Positions 23,058 through 35,169 of a stretch of 64,000 nt of DNA are shown one piece after another. Below the pieces are notes generated by a model. The model did not search any database, was not told the DNA's origin, and saw only the letters and a list, made by a program, of their open reading frames with translations. Made by a program: the position numbers and the translations under genes. Source of the stretch: Candidula unifasciata (Eukaryota; Mollusca; Gastropoda; Stylommatophora; Geomitridae). The stretch is taken from NCBI GenBank assembly GCA_905116865.2, contig CAJHNH020002035.1, positions 469,501 to 533,500 of the forward strand. The letters run 5' to 3'. Every line of letters begins with the position of its first letter. Positions within the stretch are counted from its first letter, which is position 1.

Positions 23058-23372
23058 AAGAGGCCGCGTTAGCGCAGTCATAGGAGACTCGCTTTCAAAT
23101 CCTGCTGCGACTCGCTGCAGCCCACGGCTGGTGTTCGAAACCGGGCGGTTCCCGGGGTTCACCCAGCCTCAAGTTAATGGGTACAGAGTTAACACTCTTG
23201 GGTAAACGGAGCAACGTCGCTGTAGCTACGGAGTAGCGTGCGACACAGGCGGATAGTTTCTTACCAGCTGTCCGTATTGATGGCAGAGAACTTATGATTT
23301 ATAACCGCGTGCAATAACGCTGGTTCACATCTTCTGACTTTACCGTTACTTTTTGTTATATGTTTATTATGA
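23058..23372 (+). repeat. SINE-C (tRNA-derived), copy 1
   Basis: The tRNA-like head is GCGTTAGCGCAGTCATAGGA with a B box GGTGTTCGAAACC. The body has CCCGGGGTTCACCCAG, TAGCTGTAGCTACGGAGTA and GGTTTATAA-like CTTATGATTTATAACCG, ending CTGACTTTACCGTTAC. It matches 26873-27172. Confidence 0.85.
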
Positions 23373-23379
23373 CATTATT

Positions 23380-24255
23380 ATGAGAGGTTCAGAATGCTAG
23401 ACTGAACTTCATGTCAGAATTGAGAGATTAAAACGCCAGCTGGAGAAGATGTTAGACTGACATACTGCAGCTTCGTCACAACCAAGGTCTCTTCAGTATT
23501 GAAGACGGCCTTGTCCCTACAATGTGCCCAGTGTTGGACAGTGCTAACATCCACTGTTGAATCTCCATAAACATCCTTCACATTTCTGAAGATGCCGTAA
23601 GTGTTGATACATTTATGAGATTGCGTTGTTGTTTTTTTAAACTGAAAATCTATGCAAGCCATGTTAAAACCCGATGAAGAAGATAAAGAATTAAAGTGGA
23701 GAGGGTCGACTGTATTCTATGGGGTGTTTATCTCATATCGCTTGGTTTTCTCTGCAGAACAGCTAGCCGTTTGGCGAGATCGTCGCACAAAGAACGAACC
23801 CTGTAGCAGATTAAATGTAATTCCTATCGAGGTGTATAAATGCGAAGACATTGCGATAAACAGAAGAGTGTTTATGAAGCCTCAACCATCTCCAGAGATC
23901 CCAGTAAAAATTGTATCAGTGAACCGCACCACCTCTCAGTGGCATGAACCTACGATCTAAACAAAAATCTTGAGCACTTAGCCACGCACATCCTTCCCCC
24001 TCCCAAACAAGATGCACCCATGACCACAATCCAGTTGATCGATTCATATGTTTGTCTCCTCCAGGATGCTACCTGATATTAAAAAATCTCCCGCTGGACG
24101 GCGAACCAACAAGGCAGAACCCAGATGCCCGTTCAGCCTCCAGATATCTGAATCCATATCGAGGCATGATTGTATGTGCAAAATGAGCGCGTGCGTGTGT
24201 AAACTGAATAAGATATTAGCTAGCAGGGGCCACAATTATAACTAATGTTGTTTGT
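23380..24255. other. Unassigned; one 102-codon open frame
   Basis: An open frame at 23652-23960 (MQAMLKPDEEDKELKWRG...) has no similarity I recognise, no splice context I can defend and a conventional stop. It is left as non-coding by default. Confidence 0.25.
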
Positions 24256-24261
24256 TTGTTT

Positions 24262-24462
24262 GTTTTAGATCCAGGAGCCATGAGTTGTTAACCCTGTATT
24301 ATGGATATCGCAACCTTTCGGTCTTGATTCCATTGTAAATACCGTAAATCTGGGAGAAATTTGGCTTTTCTGCCTACCGGGAGTGAACCCTGATCACAAG
24401 GAGTTCGTCACCCGTTCACCGCGCAATCCGGTTTAGCCAACTACGCTAGAGAACTGGGCATA
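24262..24462 (-). repeat. SINE-E copy 2
   Basis: Same order as the 17885 copy: AGTTCTCTAGCGTAGTTGGC head, GATCAGGGTTCACTCCC B box, GGCAGAAAAGCC, CTCCCAGATTTACGG and CATGGCTCCTGGAT end. Confidence 0.8.
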
Positions 24463-26150
24463 ACTAATGTTAACAAAAAGAGGATAGCTCCTTAGGTAGG
24501 GGTTAAACTTGGCCAGTTCAAATTGAAAATGATAATAACGACAGCGATTGCAAAAAGAGAAAAAGTAAAATAAGAAGAGGTCATGTGAGAAACGAAGACA
24601 TTACAAGAACTACAGAACAACAACTTTAATTAAATTCACTGGAAAACAAAGGCTGAAATGATCTGGGCATTGAATAAGAATGAATTCAATTATGCCAGCA
24701 ACAAGAGCGTACATCATTTAAGTTTGAAGCACCAATAAGTAGGTGACGACCAAAAAGAGGATGGATTAAAGGAGTCACTAATAACTTGAAATTCCACAAC
24801 CTCACAGCATATCTGGCAACCGAGGATGTTCTAGTTCGGATGCCGATCATCTATTAACACGCCACGCCTATCGGAACAAACCGAGATATGGACAAAAGAA
24901 AAGAAGTAGGAACTGAAGGAAAAATAAGAATAAATAATAGCATGAATAGTAATATCAAAGGAAAATTCTCACCCCGCTCTATTTCCTTCTTTACAGGTAA
25001 ATGCTCTCTCCTGCTGACGGTGACTGCGGCAACCCAGCTAAAAACCCGACATTGATTCTTGCACGTTTGAGTGTCTGCCAGAAACTACTCAATGCCCCAC
25101 GGAATCAGTATCGCGAGAATTGGATACTCTGTCCTGCTGCACTATCCACCTTATCACAGACAGCCTTTACGTTTATTTAATCATAAAGTAGATCACCGTC
25201 CAAACCATCAGTCTATTGATTCCCACGAATACCCGCATATCTTTGGACAGAATATCCGTGAAATGCTCACCACTTGTGTCCTTGCGGGACACTTAACAGT
25301 AGTACAATACAATCGAGCTGGAGTGTAGGGAATATGACAACCAAAGGAAGCCATTAACTGACTGCATGAGTTGAGTCTAGAATTTACATCGCAGCACTCG
25401 TGGTATTCCCATACACACTCCGTCCCCATCCTCAGTAGCCAGAGCAGAGTTCTAATACTAATGGTGCCAGTCGTAGTCTGGTTGTAAGTCCATCTTGCCT
25501 TTCCTCTGAGAGTAGTGAATTAATCTCTGTAAATTATCTCTGACGGTGGGAAAACTTGCTGTACATAAACAGCCCCAGAGAGCTAAGTGGCAACGTCAAG
25601 CAATTTATTACTTGGACTTAAATCCATATACAGAAGGGTGAAGAATGCCCATGGCATCTTTGAAAAAGTTTTTCCTAAAGTTAAAATCGAAGAGAACAGT
25701 CAATGATTTTACACTAAGGAAACAATATATCCACCATGTTAATGACACAATGTTAGTAAGATTGTCTCATTATTCTAGTACAATTTCAATCACAAAACTG
25801 CGTATATAACTACTGATTTGTTGTAAATACTGCTTCTGTCGACGGTGAATTAATTCTGGTGGCCGACTGCTTGTCTTGGCAATTCTGCCAGTGACCTTAT
25901 GGGTTTATGCGTGAGTAGGCTGTTAGCTGCTTTGCCTTTGCTGCGGTCAGTTTCTATTCTTGTTTTTACAACGGGCAGGGATGAGTATTATGTGTGGATT
26001 TTGCTGGCGTAGAAACTGGGCAATTATATGGTGGCCCTATTGTTGTGAGATTAAAACTGCGACTACCCAGGTTTTTTTTTTTTTTTTTTAATGACGGTAC
26101 GCAAAACAAGTACCTATTTATGTATCATTTTTTCCCAGTTCTATTGTAGT
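24463..26150. other. Mostly unassigned; LINE-K 3' remnant on the minus strand
   Basis: 25385-25545 matches the inverted LINE-K 3' end (CCATACACACTCCGTCCCCA, GGTGCCAGTCGTAGTCTGG). A fragment near 24750 (GACGACCAAAAAGAGGATGG) resembles a LINE RGRPKRGW motif. A poly(T) tract lies at 26071-26089. No gene is supported. Confidence 0.4.
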
Positions 26151-26156
26151 AGTCAG

Positions 26157-26440
26157 CGGCGTCCGTGGCTTAGACGTTGCGAGTCCAACTCGTAATTCCA
26201 ATGTACTGCGATCGAAACCCACTGCTGGCTGTGTGGATTTTTATCATGGTATGGGGCGTCGCAGGTCAACCCAGCCTAAAATGGGTACCAGGATGGATGT
26301 TCTGAGGAAGTAAAGACGGCCGGCATCATGCTAGCCACATTACCCACCTAGTGCCGATTGGTCTGTAAAAAATATGGGTACTCTTCCTATATGCCCGATG
26401 CGCCTAAAGGCGTGAAAAGGAATCGTTACTTTAATCTTAT
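26157..26440 (+). repeat. SINE-B full copy, plus strand
   Basis: It has the head GGCGTCCGTGGCTTAGACGT, B box GCGATCGAAACCC, the body blocks GTCAACCCAGCC and GGGTACCAGGATGG, and the 3' end GCCGATTGGTCTGTAAAAAA then CCTAAAGGCGTGAAAAGGA. Confidence 0.85.
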
Positions 26441-26534
26441 TGTAGTAGACACTTTGCTCTAAGGACTGGCTCCTTCCTTTTTAGATACACTCTGATGATT
26501 ACCGGCAATTTTTTTTTCTAGAGCAAAAGCCTGT

Positions 26535-26872
<338 letters not shown>

Positions 26873-27172
26873 GGGTTGCGTTAGCGCAGTCAATAAGAGA
26901 CTCGCTTTCAAATCCAGCTGCGACTCGCTGCAGCCCACGGTCGGTGTTCGAAACCTGGCTGTTCCCGGGGTTCACCCAGTCTCTAGGAAATGGGTACCAG
27001 AGTTGACACTCTGGGGTAAATGGGGAAACGTAGCTGTAGCTACAGAGTTACGTGCGGACGGCGACACAGGCAGACAATTCTTATCAGCTGTACGTACTGG
27101 TGGCAGAGCACTTATGGTTTATAACTGTGTGCAATGATGCTGGTTCATATCTCCTGACTTTACCTTTACGGT
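26873..27172 (+). repeat. SINE-C copy 2, embedded in (CTAA)n
   Basis: It begins GTTGCGTTAGCGCAGTCAAT and ends CTGACTTTACCTTTACGG. (CTAA)n lies directly on both sides. Confidence 0.85.
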
Positions 27173-27199
27173 TTTACTAACTAACTAACTAACTAATTA

Positions 27200-27840
27200 A
27201 TTTCTTTACAGCCCCCCCCCCCTTCCCAATCCCCTTTCAGGATTGCAGCCTGACTAATTAACGTCACAGTGGTGAGAATAAAACAGGCACAGTTCCCAGA
27301 AACAGCGTTCAATCGTAAAGCCCCATATATCGCAGTTGTATTTGGGCCCCACAACACTATTACGAAGTTTGGATCAATCAAAAACCAAAAACTGTTTTCA
27401 GTACTTTTTGGCAAAGTAAAACACTCAAAATTTTAAAACTATAAATGGTTGTCTAAAGGACTTTATGTATAGAAGCTCGCTCTTCTACAAAATACGCCTT
27501 GCTAAGTCACAGAGAGATGAAACCAAGGAGGAAACACCAGGAAGGAAAAGACAAGAAGAACACGGCTAACAACAGGGCAGAGAACGAGCGAACTGGCTCA
27601 AAGGAAGACAGCATCAAGCCCAGAGACGGCGCAAACACTAAAGCTTTAGTTACGGAAGTGACGCAAATAACCCATACCACAAATATAGACGGAGACTGTT
27701 AGCAGCCTCGGCTAGCTAGCAGCAGTCTGAAAGTGGTCGAACTTTTAATTTTTTTTTTCTTTCTCAAAAGGAATCGGAATCGGAAGTTACGAAGTAATAA
27801 CCTGCAGTCCAAAACTAAATTAATTTGGAGAGTGGCGTAT
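27200..27840. other. Unassigned; 67-codon charged open frame
   Basis: The frame at 27499-27702 (Lys/Glu/Arg/Asn-rich, beginning MLSHREMKPRRKHQEG) has no recognised homologue. A poly(C) run is at 27211-27222. I treat the stretch as non-coding. Confidence 0.25.
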
Positions 27841-28119
27841 CGGTGTAGTACATCACATTGGCGACTGTGTGGCACTCTGGCTAGCCACTAGACGACTTCG
27901 TCGTCGGTCAGGACAATATTTGGGTCTGTTTCCTTTGATCGCACAAACACTGCAAGAGTCGTTTTCAGGGCTACTTTGTTAAGCCATTTTACATAGTGCA
28001 AATAACCTAGTCACAATTATAACTAAAAGCTCCCCCTAGGGGAACTGGTTGACTTTACGTATTTTTTCTGCAAAACAAGGCAATGGAAAGCATCGATGTG
28101 TCATAATTAAAAGTACAAC

Positions 28120-28335
28120 TATTGACGTTTGACAATGAAAACGCAGGGCTATATGACGCAACAGTGTACACAGGTGGCTTTTTTTATAGGGATGAAATAT
28201 CTCGCTAGGAGTTTCCACCTAGAGTCCACGGAAAGATCGTGGCAAAACTAAATGGTGCTTTTTTGCCTCACAACTTCAAGCATGAGGATAGAGATGTGGA
28301 CTATCACTAGAGCTCTAAAGTGGATAGCAGAAAAA
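28120..28335 (+). mobile_element. LINE-K RNase H remnant, strongly degraded
   Basis: GTGTACACAGGTGGC (VYTGG for YTDG) followed by GGCAAAACTAAATGG and ACAACTTCAAGCATGAGGAT parallels GGCAAAAGTGAATGG and ACAACGTCTAGTTTGAGAAT in the 58610-59262 copy. Confidence 0.5.
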
Positions 28336-28629
28336 AAAAAAAAAAAAGAGTTTGTGTTTGCAAACTAACATAAATTCTATTATATTCTTCTAAAAGACTC
28401 CAAGATAAAACTAAAAAAAAAAAAAAAAAACATTTTTTTCTGGATTTACCGAATGCAAAATTATTGATTATGACTCAAATATATGCTGCGTAGCATTTCA
28501 CCTTCTATATACAAGATGCTAAGTGCAGAAAATTTATGGGGGGGGGGGGGCTGGTTGGGGGGGGGGGGGTAATATATTAAAACTAAAAATAGAAATTTGT
28601 TTAGGCCCCAGCAGATTTTGTAGGTCAAT

Positions 28630-28960
28630 ATGGCGGATATACAGGTTTACTGTTTTTTAATTGTGGCAAGATATTGCTTCTCACCAAAGAAAGCTGTAGC
28701 ATTTTCCTCCATATGTAGACTGATAAATGTAGTTCAGTCGCCCCGTTACTGAGTTGAGTACATGACACAACACTGAGCTGCGGATTTAATTTGGAATGCT
28801 TTTCTACTGTGCCCAATGTGGTTTGTGTTGAAAACTACAGATTAAGAAATTGCGAGTGGCCTGTTGTCGGAGAACTTGTGGTGCCTTATGCGATTCATTG
28901 TGTATGCAGCTAGTGATATGCTGCTCCAGTCGACGTTGAACTGCATGTAATAGAAGCAAA
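28630..28960 (+). repeat. Dispersed repeat H, first half
   Basis: Blocks GTCGCCCCGTTACTGAGTTGA, GGAATGCTTTTCTACTGTGC and GTGGCCTGTTG follow the order of the 5080 copy. The second half resumes at 29585. Just upstream, two poly(G) runs (28538-28550, 28559-28569) and poly(A) runs (28329-28347, 28412-28429) occur. Confidence 0.65.
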
Positions 28961-29520
28961 ATGGCCCCAAGTACTAAGAACAACAACAACAACAAAAGAA
29001 GTAAGGCCGGGACTAGAAACAGAAATAGTCTAGCCCAAACATATCTTTTGCTTACAATCTAGATAGCAAAATCAAGTAAACTAGGCACCCTAACCACAAG
29101 TCCTAATCTGAATGAAAACAACTGGAACTATGATTACCACATTCACCATCTATTTATTTCAATAAACAAAAGACAGCACTAAGCGCTGTTCACAAATAAT
29201 ACATTAACAACAACCAAGCACTTCACTATTAAAATTAAATATCTCTGAGTGATGATACACACTGATATATCTCTATACAGTTTAACTATTAGAGACAATT
29301 TCAGGGCTAACTATAGAAAATGTATCACTATTATCGTCATCAACGAGCCAGACTAACCGTTTATCCACAGGTACAGTGGATCAGCCGCTGGCTGAGCGAG
29401 GTCTCCTGCCTCTCGAGCACCTGCGGGTTCAGTTTAGAAGCTAAAATTAGGCCCTTTTTTCCTGTCCGGCCCTTTTTATGCACAGTGGCCAGATATTTTT
29501 CACAAGTGAAATCAAACCCC

Positions 29521-29551
<31 letters not shown>

Positions 29552-29584
29552 AGGTAAAATCTAGTTTAATTCGTCGTAGTCCGC
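28961..29584. other. Sequence interrupting repeat H; poly(C)/poly(A)
   Basis: No family was recognised. A 24-base C run at 29517-29540 is followed by A11. Apparent Pro- or Gly-rich frames here are artefacts of that tract. Confidence 0.4.
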
Positions 29585-29940
29585 TCACGTGAATTTCTAG
29601 TGTCGGACTGTTTGTGCTGTCACGTTTGACTGCTGCCTTATGCATTTATTGCGTGTATATGCTGTTGGATTAGCTAAATTGCAGTCTGTGTCATTGTTTC
29701 TCATCTAGACGGTGATAGACATTTTGTGTAGTTTTTCCCTGTCACAGGAACGGAGCAGCTACGGGGGTGACAGGCGCGCCACAACGAAGTTAACACTGGG
29801 GAGTTCAACCCCATCCCCGGCTTACAAAGTTTTAAAGTCAAAATTGAGGGGCTCAAGTGACCTGTTCCCAGGTCCCGGAGCCTATGGGTAAACCGTTTGC
29901 TATGAAATTGGAACTGCGATCACCTGATTATGTACCTTAT
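29585..29940 (+). repeat. Dispersed repeat H, second half
   Basis: TTCTAGTGTCGGACTGTTTG, CTGCCTTATGCATTTATTG and GTCACAGGAACGGAGCAGC match the later part of 5080-5590. Confidence 0.65.
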
Positions 29941-30890
29941 ACCTAAATCCGTGTATGTTTTTCACAGCCTGTTTCATCTACCTTGATTATAATGGAAATG
30001 TTAACATTGCATCTTTTCTTTTTAACTTTTTTTCCCCATTTGAATTCACGCGTATTTTATACTAAGTCTTACAGTATTGTGAACTTGACATCAAGGGCAA
30101 AGTTCATTTGTAGAAAGTGCCGTAACCTTTGCCCCCGATACTTTAGATGAACGATACATGAATTCAAGGGACGATTCCGACTACTCTATTGTTTATGATG
30201 GCATATTACCGGAGGTGATCCTCGGAGGCAGCGGGGATAGTTGATGTTTTACCAACTCAGCGACCTGGGTTCAAGTCCTTTCTCTACCCTAACAATTTAC
30301 CCAGTCAGTCCATTCGGTGTTACTATTATTTATATTTTTAAAATGTGGGTTTCACAAATCATGATATTTTCGTTCTCTCTACTTGTTTGTTGACATCTTA
30401 CCTCGTGTTTTGCATATATAGTACAGCAGACGTAATTAGTTGTCATCACGGACCCAAGAAACTGTTTTTCTCAGCAGAAATTCCTCTTATCCGGAGTAGA
30501 CCACCCCAATGTGGGACGCACATTTTTGTTGTTTTGAAACCCCACACTGGCTGTTGCAGGGGCCCTAATATAACTTAATCTATGGGTTGAACGGGGTTTC
30601 TGGGACCTGTCACCGGGGGATTCTCAACCGAATGGTGGCACTTTGTGTCACCGGGTGTTTATCGCTCGATGTGAAGTCTTGGTGGGGGTTGAACAACATC
30701 ATCATCAGACATGTTAATACTCATAAGCACGTCCTAAAGTGGGACGGAATTTTGCGTTATTACAAAATAAAGTTCGAACAAGGAACATTGCCGGGGATAA
30801 AAAAAAATTTTTTCTTCACAGCATAAATTCGCCACATCTGAGATCACCTTAAGCGGTCGCACTGTATATATAAATAGAATCCCCCCCCCC
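29941..30890. other. Mostly unassigned intergenic DNA with a tRNA-like SINE head
   Basis: GGCAGCGGGGATAGTTGATG with B box GGGTTCAAGTCC lies at 30228-30282. No gene is supported in the rest. A poly(C) run lies at 30882-30896. Confidence 0.4.
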
Positions 30891-30896
30891 CCCCCC

Positions 30897-31345
30897 AGTA
30901 AGCATGTCGTAAGACGCGACTAATTATGGGTGTGTTTTTTTCGAAGTCTGGGTGCATTTGTCTGAGGCGAGACGCTGTCTGCATACAAATAAGCCAGATG
31001 TCATTATCATTATCATGTGCCCTGCCAACTGGCGTAGGCGCTCATGCATCTCCACAGATCACGATCCCTGGTTGCCTGGAACAAATCTCTTGATGATATC
31101 CCTCCATGTCATCGTTTCAGCCCATCCAGCATCATCTCTCTTGGTCTTTTGGTCTACCCCTTTTCCCACTGGTCTTTCCAGTTATCGCGATGTTCTCCAA
31201 TGTCTCTTCTCATTATGTGACAAAAAAACAGTGTTTATCTCTTTCTTATTGTTGTATATAGAGATCTACTTTCATTAGCTTCTTTCTTGCAATCGTTGTG
31301 AGTTACTCTGACCGTCCAATGTAAGCCAGATCTCTGAAACGAATT
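30897..31345 (+). repeat. SINE-A copy interrupted by a minus-strand LINE-H
   Basis: SINE-A runs 30897-30999 (AGTAAGCATGTCGTAAGACG to ATAAGCCAGAT) and resumes at 31322 (TAAGCCAGATCTCTGAAACG). The 31000-31321 insert is LINE-H with its TCATTATCATTATCA tail first. TAAGCCAGAT is present on both sides. Confidence 0.8.
31000..31321 (-). mobile_element. LINE-H 5'-truncated copy with 10-bp target duplication
   Basis: Minus-strand reading includes RYHG/TWRDIIKRFVPGNQGS-like sequence parallel to 22060-22200, ending CTACGCCAGTTGGCAGGGCA then a TGATAATGATAATGA tail. Flanks are TAAGCCAGAT at 30990-30999 and 31322-31331. Confidence 0.75.
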
Positions 31346-31384
31346 ATCATCATCATCCTTATCATAATTCACTACTAACGTCAC

Positions 31385-32525
31385 CACTATGATCACCACT
31401 ATCATAAATGTTATCGTCACTACTATGATCACCGCTATCATAAATGTTATCGTCACCGCCATGATCACCACTATCATAAATGTTATCATCACTACTTTGA
31501 TCACCACTATGATAAATGTTATCAATACCACTATGATCACCGCTATTATAAATGTTATCGTCACTACTATGATCACCGCGATCATAAATGTTATCGTAAC
31601 CACTATGATCACCACTATCATAATTGTTATCGTCACTAATATGATCACCGCTATTAGAAAGGTTATTGTCACCACTATGATCACCGCTATCATAAATGTT
31701 ATCGTCACCACTATGATCACAGCTATCATAAACGTTATCGTCACTACTATGATCACCGCTATGATCACCGCTATCATAAATGTTATCGTCATTACTATGA
31801 TTACCGCTATCATAAATGTTATCATCACTACTATGGTCACCACTATCATAAATGTTATCATCATTACTATGATCACCGCTATCATAAATGTTATCATCAC
31901 TACTATGAACACCGCTATCATAAATGTTATCATCACTACTATGATCACCGCTATCATAAATGTTATCATCACTACTATAGTCACCGCTATCATAAATGTT
32001 ATCATCACTACTATGGTCACCACTTTCATAATTGTTATCATCACTACTGTGGTCACCACTATCATAAATGTTATCATCACTACTATGATCACCGCTATCA
32101 TAAATGTTATCGTCACTACTATGATCACCGCTATGATCACCGCTATCATAAATGTTATCGTCACTAATATGATCACCGCTATCATAAATGTTATCATCAC
32201 TACTATGGTCACCACTTTCATAATTGTTATCATCACTACTGTGGTCACCACTATCATAAATGTTATCATCACTACTGTGATCACCACTAGCATAAATGTT
32301 ATCATCACTACTATGATCACCACTATCATAAATGTTATCGTCACTACTATGATCACCGCTATCACAAATGTTATCGTCACTACTATGATCACCACTATCA
32401 TAAATGTTTTCGTCACTACTATGATCACCGCTATCATAAATGTTATCGTCACCACTATGATCACCGCTATCATAAATGTTTTCGTCACTACTATGATCAC
32501 CGCTATCATAAATGTTATCGTCATT
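31385..32525 (+). repeat. 36-bp minisatellite, about 31 copies
   Basis: The unit is ATGATCACCGCTATCATAAA then TGTTATCGTCACTACT. It is open in both directions because 36 is a multiple of three, giving Ile/Thr/Val-only readings. These are not considered proteins. Confidence 0.97.
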
Positions 32526-32659
32526 GTCTGTTGTCCCCGTTTTATACGGGAGTTAGAGCTCGCCGTCTATACAGCCATCCTGTTATACCCTTGTAACGTT
32601 TTTGATGTCATGAATAGAATCCAAACCAGCACCCTAGGCCTCTGGCATCAATGCTCGTT

Positions 32660-33033
<374 letters not shown>

Positions 33034-33034
33034 G

Positions 33035-33840
33035 TAAGAATCTTCTCTTCCTCTATCCCTCCTTCCACATATCTTTCCAGTGGTCACCAAATGCTCCATT
33101 TTCCCTCATCTTATAACATGGCCGAAAAATGAAGACTGTCTCCTTCTGATGTCTGTGAGAAATTGTCTTCGGGCTCCCGCCTCTATCAAAACTTCTTGGT
33201 TTCTTGTTCTGTAATACCACATCTCTGAGCACCGCTCGCCTCGGTTCGATGTTCGTTCACTAGTCTTCTTGTAGTGAGCACTGCCCGACCCAGTTCATTG
33301 CTGGTTTACCAGCCTTCTTGTAGTAAGCACCGCTCGCCTCAGTTCGATGTTCGTTCGCCAGTCTTCTTGTAGTGAGCACTGCTCGACCCAGTTCATTGCT
33401 GGTTTACCAGCCTTCTTGCAGTAAACACCGCTCGCCCCAGTTCGATATTCGTTCACTAGTCTTCTTGTAGTGAGCACTGCTCGACCCAGTTCATTGCTGG
33501 TTTACCAGCTTTCTTGCAGTAAACACCGGTCGCCCAAGTTCTATGTTCGTTCACTAGTCTCATTGTAGTGAGCACCGCTCGCCTCGGTTCGATGTTCGTT
33601 CACCAGCCTTCTTGTAGTGAGCACCGCTCGCATCGGTTCGATGTTCGTTCACTATGCATGATATTTTAAGCATTGTTCTGTAAAACCACATCTCTGAAGT
33701 TCAAGAAATTGTTTGGCCTGCCTACCGATTGTCCAGGACTTACAGCCATATGTTAACACTGGATGAATGTAGCAAGCAAGAATTCTTGTTATAACCTTCA
33801 ATGACAAAGATATATTGCATAAGATGTTCTTCATTTTATA
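33035..33840 (-). mobile_element. LINE-H fragment split by a 49-bp minisatellite
   Basis: 33035-33215 and 33656-33840 match the minus-strand LINE at 42850-43260. Between them lies the array at 33225-33655. The phrase TGTTCTGTAAnACCACATCTCTGA occurs on both sides of the array with one difference. Confidence 0.75.
33225..33655 (-). repeat. 49-bp minisatellite, minus orientation
   Basis: On the minus strand the unit contains GTGAACGAACATCGAACT then GGGGCGAGCAGTGCTCACTA. It is the same repeat as 46085-46855 and 48185-48925. Confidence 0.9.
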
Positions 33841-34029
33841 ACATTCAGTTTTTGCCTGTCCTATTCTGTTTCTTATTTCAGCAATGCATCTTCTATCTGA
33901 TGTTATCCATGTGACCAGATACTAAAATTACCGTACTTGTCCCAAAATAAAACCATTGACGTTTATTACACATTTAGGATTAATTATTTTCTTTGATACC
34001 ACCATTACTTCTGTCTTCCCACTGTTCAA

Positions 34030-34555
34030 ACTGAGGCCCATTCTTCCACTTTCGTGTATTAAATAGATCTAAAAAGAAAACATCCATAATGTCAAATGTA
34101 CGCTGACATTTTACTTCACAAAATGTAGTACAGAATAGTAAACATTTAATACATTTCATATTTTGCATTCTTCAGTCAGTCAGCCTGTGGAAACTAATAC
34201 ATAGGAGTGAAAGTATTCTTAGTTTTATAACAAGTAACTAAACTTGTAAATTGTCACTGACAGCTTAATTAATCCATGAAAGCGGCATTAGCTTTCCACA
34301 CATAAAAAATCGTTCCATGTTGTCAGCATTAAGCATTAAGGCAGTTTCTTGTCTCACTGAAGGTATTTCCAGATTTATTAAACAGACGTTCACTTGCTAC
34401 GCTTGTAGGTGGTGCACAGAGACAACGCTGGACAGTATGAACCAACGTGGGAAATCTTGATATGTTTAATTTCTACCGGTCCAGGAACGGGTGTAAGGTA
34501 ACCACTATTCGTATTCGGCCCGACCGCAACTATTCGGCCGAATACCGAATAGTTA

Positions 34556-34556
<1 letters not shown>
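34030..34556 (+). mobile_element. hAT-X partial copy
   Basis: It shares the series CATAATGTCAAATGTACGCT, AGTAAACATTTAA, ACTAAACTTGTAAATTGTCA, CGTTCCATGTTGTCAGC and ATTCGGCCGAATACCGAATA with the two hAT-X copies at 44107-44863 and 52352-53096. The right TIR is missing; a (CTGT)n tract follows directly. Confidence 0.75.
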
Positions 34557-34598
<42 letters not shown>

Positions 34599-34960
34599 GT
34601 CTGTGTGTGTGTGTGTGTCTGTGTGTCTGTGTGTGTGTGTGTCTGTGTGCCTGTGTGTGCCTGTGTGTGTCTGTGTGTGTCTGTGTTTGTCTGTGTGTGT
34701 CTGTGTGTGTCTGTAGGTCTGTGTGTCTGTAGGTATGTAGGTATGTAGGTATGTAGGTATGTAGGTATGTAGGTATGTAGGTATGTAGGTATATAGGTAT
34801 ATATGTATGTATGAATGTGTATGTGTATGAGTGTGTGTATACATGTTTTTGTTATGTATGTATGTGGGTGTGTATATATATTTAAATGTATGTGTGTGTA
34901 CGTATGTGTGTGAATGGGTGTGTGTGTGAGTGTGCGTGTGCGAGTGTGCGCATGCATTTT
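34556..34960 (+). repeat. (CTGT)n-(TGTG)n-(GTAT)n compound microsatellite
   Basis: Successive zones of CTGT, CTGTGTGT, TATGTAGG and TGTG repeats. Confidence 0.95.
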
Positions 34961-35023
34961 TCCACCCATGGTTATGTGTTTTTTCCCCCTTGACATTCAT
35001 GAGTGGAACTTTTCCGTCTTTCT

Positions 35024-35117
35024 AGACCAGCTATTCTTAAACTGCCGGTCGCAACAATTTTTTTTTATGGGGGGGGGGGGGGGGGGCGCGTCGAACGACC
35101 CTTTCACAGGGGTCAAA
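35024..35117 (+). mobile_element. SPIN-like hAT MITE, truncated second copy
   Basis: CCAGCTATTCTTAAACTGCC then GGTCGCAACAATTTTTT and, after a 20-base poly(G) run, CGTCGAACGACCCTTTCACA then GGGGTC. This is the left half of the element seen whole at 3324-3509; the right half is missing. Confidence 0.65.
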
Positions 35118-35169
35118 CCTGGAGAATGGAGAATGGTGGAGTCCCTAGGGACATCCTTTTTTTTATGAA

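Noticed and set aside
23652..23960. 102-codon ORF as a small gene
   Set aside because: No recognisable homology, no coding signature beyond length, and no convincing splice or promoter context.
26157..26230. Functional tRNA gene at SINE heads (here and at 63000-63050, 52165-52220)
   Set aside because: A- and B-box-like motifs are present but the cloverleaf cannot be completed, and each continues into a shared SINE body.
34447..35000. Cys/Val and Thr/His-rich frames
   Set aside because: Translations of (CTGT)n and (TGTG)n on both strands.
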